Assembly (NCBI GenBank): GCA_012033205.1
Contig: JAAUSO010000053.1
Span: 1 to 39,678 of the forward strand
Reading direction: 5' to 3'
DNA: 39,678 nucleotides
From: Richelia sp. SL_2_1
GTDB lineage: Bacteria > Cyanobacteriota > Cyanobacteriia > Cyanobacteriales > Nostocaceae
A model generated the notes under the pieces. That model saw only the letters and a program-made list of their open reading frames with translations, was not told the origin of the DNA and did no database searches. Below are positions 34,801 through 39,678 of this stretch, piece after piece. The position numbers were made by a program, and so were the translations under genes. Numbering within the stretch: position 1 is the stretch's first letter; the number at the start of each line of letters is the position of its first letter.

Positions 34801-35853
34801 ATGACTCAACTAACTGCACCTAAATCCGATATCATTCCTAATATTCCCAAACGGGGAATGCCTGTTACTATCATTACAGGATTTTTGGGTAGTGGTAAAA
34901 CCACATTACTCAATCAAATTCTGAAAAATAAAGACAATTTGAAAGTCGCTGTACTTGTCAACGAATTTGGTGACATTAATATTGATAGTCAGTTACTCAT
35001 TTCTACAGATGATGACATGATGGAATTGAGTAACGGCTGCATTTGTTGTACTGTTAATGATGGATTAGTTGATGCCGTTTATCGAGTTCTAGAAAGAGAT
35101 GAGCGCGTTGATTATATGGTCATAGAAACGACAGGTGTAGCCGACCCGTTACCGATTATTTTAACTTTTTTAGGTACAGAACTCCGAGATTTTACTAATG
35201 TCGATTCTATTATCACTCTTGTTGATGCAGAAGCCTTTAATAGCGAACATTTTCAAAGTGAAGCTGCTTTAAAACAGATAACTTATGGTGATATTATCCT
35301 CCTTAACAAAACTGATTTAGTTGGTGAGGAAAAACTATTAGAATTAGAAAGTTTTATTCAAGATAATAAAGTCGGTGCAAAAATTCTCCGCACTTCTTAC
35401 GGTAAAGTCGCTTTACCACTAATTTTAGATGTGGACTTGACTCCAAAAGATGAATATTCTTCCTTGATTGAGGAAGATAGTCACGAACATCATCATCACC
35501 ACGACCACGACCATCATCATGAACATCATGACCACGGACATCACCACCACCACTCAAATCATTTAGAAAATGACGGATTTGTTTCCATCTCTTTTCAAAC
35601 TGATAAACCTTTTGATGTCCATAAATTTGAGACGTTTCTAAATGAAACAATGCCAGAAAATGTGTTTCGAGCCAAGGGTATCCTCTGGTTTAGCGATAGC
35701 GAACTACGACATATTTTTCAGCTTAGCGGTCCTCGGTATCAGCTTGATGCTGATGTATGGACTACCGAAAAACGTCAAAATCAGCTAGTTTTCATTGGTC
35801 GTGACTTGCAGCGTGAGGAAATATACTCTCAGATCAACGATTGTTTACTGTAA
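34801..35853 (+). CDS. COG0523 GTPase with His-rich loop, putative zinc chaperone
   Basis: 350 residues. Walker A is GFLGSGKT (27-34), the CxCC motif has C80, C82 and C83 in NGCICCTVNDGLV, ETTG lies at 109-112 and NKTD at 169-172. Between the GTPase and C-terminal CobW domains is a loop with about 18 histidines (residues 228-254), a strong zinc-binding feature. AAAGGAG stands before the ATG. This form fits zinc-handling COG0523 proteins such as those in Zur regulons. It lies between DUF1636 and folE; a reasonable hypothesis is that it delivers zinc to FolE or ThrRS encoded beside it. Confidence 0.94.
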   Translation: MTQLTAPKSDIIPNIPKRGMPVTIITGFLGSGKTTLLNQILKNKDNLKVAVLVNEFGDINIDSQLLISTDDDMMELSNGCICCTVNDGLVDAVYRVLERDERVDYMVIETTGVADPLPIILTFLGTELRDFTNVDSIITLVDAEAFNSEHFQSEAALKQITYGDIILLNKTDLVGEEKLLELESFIQDNKVGAKILRTSYGKVALPLILDVDLTPKDEYSSLIEEDSHEHHHHHDHDHHHEHHDHGHHHHHSNHLENDGFVSISFQTDKPFDVHKFETFLNETMPENVFRAKGILWFSDSELRHIFQLSGPRYQLDADVWTTEKRQNQLVFIGRDLQREEIYSQINDCLL

Positions 35854-35864
35854 TTTGATTAATG

Positions 35865-35900
35865 CACCCTAGCAGTATTTTTTGTATATCTACTAGGGTG
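35865..35900 (+). terminator. Inverted repeat between COG0523 and folE
   Basis: CACCCTAG (35865-35872) pairs with CTAGGGTG (35893-35900), eight perfect bases, with extra pairing possible in the loop. There is no T run, so it may only reduce read-through to folE or protect the upstream mRNA. Confidence 0.45.
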
Positions 35901-35945
35901 TTAATGAATCGTGAGCTAATATTCATTAACCAAAAAACTTAAATA

Positions 35946-36587
35946 ATGACTTTATCCTTTCGTTCTGAATTAAATTCTGCTGAAGTTTCATTATCAACAC
36001 AAAATCAACCTAAGATTACAGATGAAGAAATGATGCAAGCTGTGAGAACTTTACTACTGGGATTAGGGGAAAACCCAGATAGAGAAGGACTCAAAGATAC
36101 TCCTAAAAGAGTTGTAAAAGCTTTACAATTTTTGACCAAAGGATATCATGAATCATTAGATGAACTGTTAAACGGCGCAGTATTTACAGAAGATGCTAAC
36201 GAAATGGTACTGGTAAGGGATATTGATATTTTTAGTTCCTGCGAACACCATATTTTACCAATCCTTGGTCGCGCCCATGTGGCTTATATTCCTAATGGGA
36301 AAGTCATTGGATTATCAAAAATTGCCCGCATTTGTGAAATGTATGCAAGACGTTTACAGTTACAGGAAAGATTAACTTTACAAATAGCTGATGCGCTCCA
36401 AGGTTTACTCAAACCCCAAGGTGTAGCAGTAGTTGTAGAAGCTAGTCATATGTGTATGGTAATGCGTGGTGTGCAAAAACCTGGCTCTTGGACTGTTACC
36501 AGCGCAATGCGTGGTGTATTCGCAGAAGATGCAAGAACTCGTGAGGAATTTATGAATTTGATTCGACATAATGCTAATTTTCATTAA
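35946..36587 (+). CDS. folE: GTP cyclohydrolase I (FolE, type IA)
   Basis: First step of folate and pterin synthesis: GTP to dihydroneopterin triphosphate. 213 residues, normal length. Zinc-site residues are present: Cys and His in [13 protein letters not shown], and the second Cys in [10 protein letters not shown]. Other landmarks are [20 protein letters not shown] and RTREEFM at the C-terminus. It is the zinc-dependent type IA, not the FolE2 type. Its place in a Zur-controlled row suggests a paralogue used in zinc shortage, perhaps supplied with metal by the adjacent COG0523 protein; a zinc-regulated folE is known in related cyanobacteria. It is 16 bases upstream of the next gene. Confidence 0.94.
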   Translation: MTLSFRSELNSAEVSLSTQNQPKITDEEMMQAVRTLLLGLGENPDREGLKDTPKRVVKALQFLTKGYHESLDELLNGAVFTEDANEMVLVRDIDIFSSCEHHILPILGRAHVAYIPNGKVIGLSKIARICEMYARRLQLQERLTLQIADALQGLLKPQGVAVVVEASHMCMVMRGVQKPGSWTVTSAMRGVFAEDARTREEFMNLIRHNANFH

Positions 36588-36603
36588 TGTATAATTTTAG
36601 GTA

Positions 36604-37209
36604 ATGGTCAACAAAATCTCGCCATTGCCTGCTTTCCTAATTTTGGGGTTCGCAGGTAGTGGAAAAACTAGTTTAATTAAACATTTGAGCAATCAAACTG
36701 GAACTACTGTAGAACATATACAAAGTGGTTCTTCAGAACTCGGTAGTGGTTGTATTTGCTGTAGTGGACTCAAAGATTTAAAACAGTTAATTAAAGATTT
36801 ACTTATTGATAGAGAAAGCGAAAAAACTGAATTTCAGCAATTGTTTATCGAAGCTAGTCATGAAACCGATCCAATTCCAGTAATTAGAACCATTCGTCAA
36901 CACTTTCCCTCAGCAAAAATTTTTTTGAAAGAAGTTATTACAGTGATTAATGCAGCAAACTATCCACCTAAAAATGCAGAAAGTTATTTAGTTACTAATC
37001 AAATATTCTTTGCTGATAAGATAGTAGTTAATTATTGCGACACCGCAACTGATGAGCAAATAAATAAATGCCATAAGCATATTCGTGGAGTGAAATGGCA
37101 GCCAATATTTAATGCTATTCAAGGAATTGTTAATACCAATGATTTTCGCGTGCCTTCAACAGTAGAAGCATCTACGGGTGTTTCTACTGTAATTTCCTTT
37201 TCCTCCTAA
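36604..37209 (+). CDS. Short, divergent COG0523-like GTPase
   Basis: 201 residues. It keeps the Walker A GFAGSGKT (15-22) and the metal motif GCICCSG (C50, C52, C53). The usual ETTG is replaced by EASH (83-86), and the NKxD base-recognition motif by VNYCD. The C-terminal CobW domain is absent altogether, and the protein ends in a Ser/Thr/Val-rich tail. It starts 16 bases after folE, so translation is probably coupled. Either it is a specialised minimal metal-binding P-loop protein or a gene on the way to decay; the intact frame and preserved CxCC argue for function. Confidence 0.82.
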   Translation: MVNKISPLPAFLILGFAGSGKTSLIKHLSNQTGTTVEHIQSGSSELGSGCICCSGLKDLKQLIKDLLIDRESEKTEFQQLFIEASHETDPIPVIRTIRQHFPSAKIFLKEVITVINAANYPPKNAESYLVTNQIFFADKIVVNYCDTATDEQINKCHKHIRGVKWQPIFNAIQGIVNTNDFRVPSTVEASTGVSTVISFSS

Positions 37210-37303
37210 ATTGATTGATAATTGATAATTAAAATTACCAGTTATTCTTTAATGGTAAAAGTTTCCCCGAATTGACCCGTACACACAATCCAAAATCTGT
37301 CTT

Positions 37304-37343
37304 GGAAAGTTTGGGGGACGGAAACCGACACCCCCAACTTTCC
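37304..37343. repeat. Inverted repeat before cysS
   Basis: GGAAAGTTTGGGGG and CCCCCAACTTTCC form a long stem with one bulge around a 13-base loop, flanked by AATCCAAAATCT copies. Such GC-rich hairpins are dispersed in Nostocales. It could end the upstream zinc operon or regulate cysS. Confidence 0.5.
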
Positions 37344-37367
37344 GCAAAATCCAAAATCTAAAATCGG

Positions 37368-38828
37368 ATGACTCTGAAAATATACAATACCCTCACCCGT
37401 CGTAAAGAAACCTTTCAACCTTTAGAACCAGGAAAGGTCAAAATGTACTGCTGTGGTGTCACCGTGTATGATTATTGTCACCTGGGTCATGCAAGGTCTT
37501 ATATTGTTTGGGATACGGTGCGACGCTATTTAAAATTTAGCGGTTATGAAGTGCATTACCTGCAAAACTTTACCGACATTGATGACAAAATTCTCAATCG
37601 CGCTAACGCTGAGAATACATCAATGGAAGAAGTTTCTCAAAAGTACATTCAAGCCTACTTTGAAGATATCCGTCGCTTAAACGTCATCGATGCATCTGAG
37701 TATCCCCGTGTGACTGAAAATATACCCGCAATTCATCAGTTGATTGCAGAATTAGAACGAAAAAACTATGCTTATGCCGTAGAAGGAGATGTATATTATC
37801 AAACAGAAAACTTTCTTAAATATGGCAAACTTTCCGGTAAGCAATTAGAAGATATGCAAGCCGGGGCAAGTGGTAGAGTTGATTTAGAAGATTTATCCCG
37901 AAAGAAGAAACATAAACCATCTGACTTTGCCTTGTGGAAAGCAGCAAAACCGGGAGAACCCGCTTGGGAGTCACCTTGGGGAATGGGAAGACCGGGATGG
38001 CACATTGAATGTTCGGCAATGATTCGTGCTAATTTGGGAGAAACCATTGATATTCATGGTGGTGGTGGTGATTTGGTATTTCCCCATCATGAAAATGAAA
38101 TTGCTCAATCAGAAGTAGTCACGGGTAAACCACTTGCTAATTACTGGATGCATAACGGTATGGTGACTGTGAATGGTGAAAAAATGTCCAAGTCTCTAGG
38201 TAATTTTACGACCATTCGAGAATTGCTTGAGCGACCGATCGACCCAATGGTGATCAGATTATTTGTATTGCAAGCCCATTACCGCAAGCCTTTGGACTTT
38301 ACAGAAGATGCTATTTCTTCCGCTCAAAATGCTTGGGAAACTCTCAAAACTGGTTTGTTATTTCGACATCAGTATGGCGAAAAATTGAGATGGAAGGAAA
38401 CAAATCTAAATCCAAATGAATTGCAAAATTCTCAGATAAACAGCTTCCAAACAGCAATGAATGATGATTTTAATACACCTGGGGGATTAGTCGTATTATT
38501 TGAACTAGCCAAAAAACTGCGTCGGAATGCTAATATCATCACCCATCAAGGTAATACTGAAAAACATACAGAAAAGTTAAAGCAAATGTGGCAAACTTTA
38601 GTGACATTAGCAAAGGTTTTCGGACTGGAAATTTTATCTCCACCAGAAAATAAAAACGCATCCGAAGTACTGAGCAATGCAGAAATTTTAGCTTTAATTG
38701 AGCAACGGCAAGATGCACGTCAAAATCGTAACTTTGCTTTATCCGATTCTATTCGCGATCAATTACAAGTCGTAGGAGTGAATCTAATTGACCAACCTAA
38801 TGGGGAAACTCGCTGGTATCGGGAATAA
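37368..38828 (+). CDS. cysS: Cysteinyl-tRNA synthetase
   Basis: Charges tRNA-Cys. 486 residues, normal length for class I CysRS. Motifs: HIGH-like CHLGHARSY, KMSKS in GEKMSKSLGNF, and the zinc ligands in MYCCGVTVYD, WHIECSAMI and VFPHHENEIAQSE. The DALR-type anticodon domain and the C-terminal end NLIDQPNGETRWYRE are present. The start ATG directly follows repeat sequence and has no clear ribosome-binding site. No Zur box is seen in the 158 bases between it and the preceding gene; whether it belongs to the zinc row by read-through is uncertain. It may simply be the housekeeping copy. Confidence 0.95.
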   Translation: MTLKIYNTLTRRKETFQPLEPGKVKMYCCGVTVYDYCHLGHARSYIVWDTVRRYLKFSGYEVHYLQNFTDIDDKILNRANAENTSMEEVSQKYIQAYFEDIRRLNVIDASEYPRVTENIPAIHQLIAELERKNYAYAVEGDVYYQTENFLKYGKLSGKQLEDMQAGASGRVDLEDLSRKKKHKPSDFALWKAAKPGEPAWESPWGMGRPGWHIECSAMIRANLGETIDIHGGGGDLVFPHHENEIAQSEVVTGKPLANYWMHNGMVTVNGEKMSKSLGNFTTIRELLERPIDPMVIRLFVLQAHYRKPLDFTEDAISSAQNAWETLKTGLLFRHQYGEKLRWKETNLNPNELQNSQINSFQTAMNDDFNTPGGLVVLFELAKKLRRNANIITHQGNTEKHTEKLKQMWQTLVTLAKVFGLEILSPPENKNASEVLSNAEILALIEQRQDARQNRNFALSDSIRDQLQVVGVNLIDQPNGETRWYRE

Positions 38829-38856
38829 TTGAAATAAGTTACAGTTGCTTTTTAGA

Positions 38857-38876
38857 TCGCAAGCATTTACTCGCGA
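38857..38876. repeat. Short palindromic repeat, copy 2
   Basis: TCGCAAGCATTTACTCGCGA, an imperfect hairpin related to the copy at 16076-16095, with similar flanks on both sides. Confidence 0.5.
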
Positions 38877-38878
38877 CT

Positions 38879-38921
38879 CCATACTCTTACAAAGACACTT
38901 CATGAACGGTCATATTCTTCC
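38879..38921 (+). pseudogene. Short fragment copied from the 26112-26561 gene
   Basis: The stretch reads SILLQRHFMNGHIL and matches TILLQRHFMNGDIL of the unknown protein at 26112-26561, with most bases identical over about 42 positions. No more of the gene is present around it. Confidence 0.6.
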
Positions 38922-39038
38922 GTATTATTTAATTATCATGTCCTAGCGGAAGGTACATACAATTTTAATCCAGCCGCAAGAGTATAGAAAATCGTATGTA
39001 TTAGATTGCTGTCACACGATTTGCAAGCGATGCTGTTT

Positions 39039-39058
39039 AACCCTAAGTGCTTAGGGTT
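39039..39058. repeat. Hairpin AACCCTAAG/CTTAGGGTT
   Basis: A perfect nine-base inverted repeat with a two-base loop in the non-coding stretch after cysS. The next T run is about 16 bases further on, so a terminator role is doubtful. Apart from this and the two small repeats above, 38829-39092 holds no gene. Confidence 0.45.
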
Positions 39059-39092
39059 GGTTAGAACCTGTTAATTTTTTTATCTACTATCT

Positions 39093-39220
39093 CTAATTAC
39101 TTAGGAAGTCTTGTTCTAACTTGTCTTTTGCATTTTTCGCACGAGAACAAGCCCAATTTTCAGACATAATAGCAGGAAAACCTTTTCTTATAGCTTCTGG
39201 ACAAACTGCATAAATAGTTA
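39093..39220 (-). pseudogene. C-terminal fragment of an unknown gene, cut by an insertion
   Basis: On the minus strand the frame reads TIYAVCPEAIRKGFPAIMSE, then NWACSRAKNAKDKLEQDFLS and a TAG at 39093. It reads as coherent protein but has no start. Its 5' side meets the region where the IS630-type element begins, so the insertion probably truncated it. Family not recognised. Confidence 0.4.
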
Positions 39221-39286
39221 ACTGATACCAATTTTATATGAAGTTGCATATAATAGAGAAAACAAACTAGATAAATTAAAATAACC

Positions 39287-39678
39287 ATGAGCCGCCCGTT
39301 TAAGATTGAAATCGCACAGAGTGAAGAAGAACTTAAAAAACGTTTACAAACAGTCAAGTTAGGGAAGCAAAAAGAAAAACTACAGATGCTGTGGTGGATA
39401 AAAAGCGGGCAAGTTAAGGAGCAGCAAGAAGTTGGTAAACGCTTGGCGAAAGATAGCTCAACTGTGACAAGGTGGCTGCAAAAGTATAGATCAGGTGGGT
39501 TAGATGAATTATTAGAAATCAAAAAAGCTCCAGGAGCAAAACGCAAAATTCATGACGCAGCGATCGCAGCACTTGAGTCAGAGTTAAAAACAGGAGAAGG
39601 CTTTAGTAGCTATGGTGCAATAGTTGAGTGGTTGAAACTTGAGCAGGGACTGGATATTGAGTATGCAACAGTTTATGC
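39287..39678 (+). mobile_element. IS630-family transposase, N-terminal part (runs off the window)
   Basis: From ATG 39287 the frame is open to the window edge (130 codons). It begins MSRPFKIEIAQSEEELKKRL and has a helix-turn-helix region, EVGKRLAKDSSTVTRWLQKY, followed by GGLDELLEIKKAPGAKRKI and a winged-helix segment FSSYGAIVEWLKLEQGLDIE. This is the DNA-binding half of IS630/Tc1-mariner-type transposases of cyanobacteria; the DDE catalytic part lies beyond the edge. The left end of the element is probably between 39210 and 39260, near ATATGAAGTTGCATAT, a short palindrome. Confidence 0.85.

Noticed and set aside
35354-35650. Minus-strand open frame opposite the His-rich loop of the COG0523 gene
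   Set aside because: It is produced by CAT/CAC repeats read backwards and has no independent coding signal.
37213-37231. GATAATTGATAATTAAAA before cysS as an operator
   Set aside because: It is a direct repeat rather than a palindrome and does not fit the Zur layout.
39160-39546. Minus-strand open frame opposite the transposase start
   Set aside because: The plus-strand frame clearly encodes an IS630-type transposase, so this is its shadow.

Overview
The window comes from a filamentous, probably heterocyst-forming cyanobacterium (Nostocales). The evidence is the low GC content, HIP1 octamers (GCGATCGC) scattered through genes, heptamer repeats of the TTCCCTG type near base 200, other short palindromic repeats typical of Nostoc-like genomes, an AMIN-domain TonB receptor and a PEP-CTERM remnant. 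The species cannot be named from sequence alone.

Most of the window reads as a zinc-deficiency island. At least ten sites match the cyanobacterial Zur (FurB) 7-1-7 operator TGATAATnATTATCA, and nearly all lie just upstream of a gene. From left to right these genes are: an AMIN/TonB receptor with a peptide-type binding protein (318-4573, minus); a COG0523 (CobW-like) GTPase (5409-6377) followed by a broken WD40 gene; an unrecognised 284-aa protein (7038-7892); a small four-cysteine zinc-ribbon protein (8315-8575); a flavoprotein (8600-9838); znuB (frameshifted), znuC and divergent znuA (9877-12722); a lanthipeptide precursor (14825-15052) next to a HlyD-type export adaptor; hemB (27776-28780); and an operon of thrS, a small protein, DUF1636, a His-rich COG0523 GTPase, folE and a cut-down COG0523 protein (32171-37209). 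cysS follows. The logic is zinc import (ZnuABC, outer-membrane receptors), zinc allocation (COG0523 GTPases), and spare or metal-sparing copies of zinc-dependent housekeeping enzymes.

Inside the island, 17029-27704 looks like a second metal or cofactor uptake locus under partly different control: a TonB receptor, a ferredoxin-like protein, a FecB/BtuF-like binding protein, a cobalamin riboswitch leading into DUF1636 and metE, a broken secreted Cys-rich protein, a Rieske protein, a gene that seems to start with ATT, and a FecCD/BtuC permease. The riboswitch suggests cobalamin or cobalt. Its partner ATPase is not in the window. A CadC-type ArsR repressor with a CDF-like exporter (30067-31134) would handle metal excess.

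The most interesting candidate system is the lanthipeptide: a mersacidin/lichenicidin-type leader with a Cys/His-rich core, preceded by a Zur-like box over its promoter, close to an export adaptor, outer-membrane receptors and a peptide-type binding protein. It could be a ribosomally made zinc-binding or zinc-starvation peptide. No LanM-type synthetase is in the window, and the neighbouring ABC exporter is truncated at both ends.

The region also shows decay: single-base indels at homopolymers in znuB, the WD40 gene and the secreted Cys-rich gene, several gene fragments, and an IS630-type transposase running off the right edge. These indels may be real mutations or sequencing errors.
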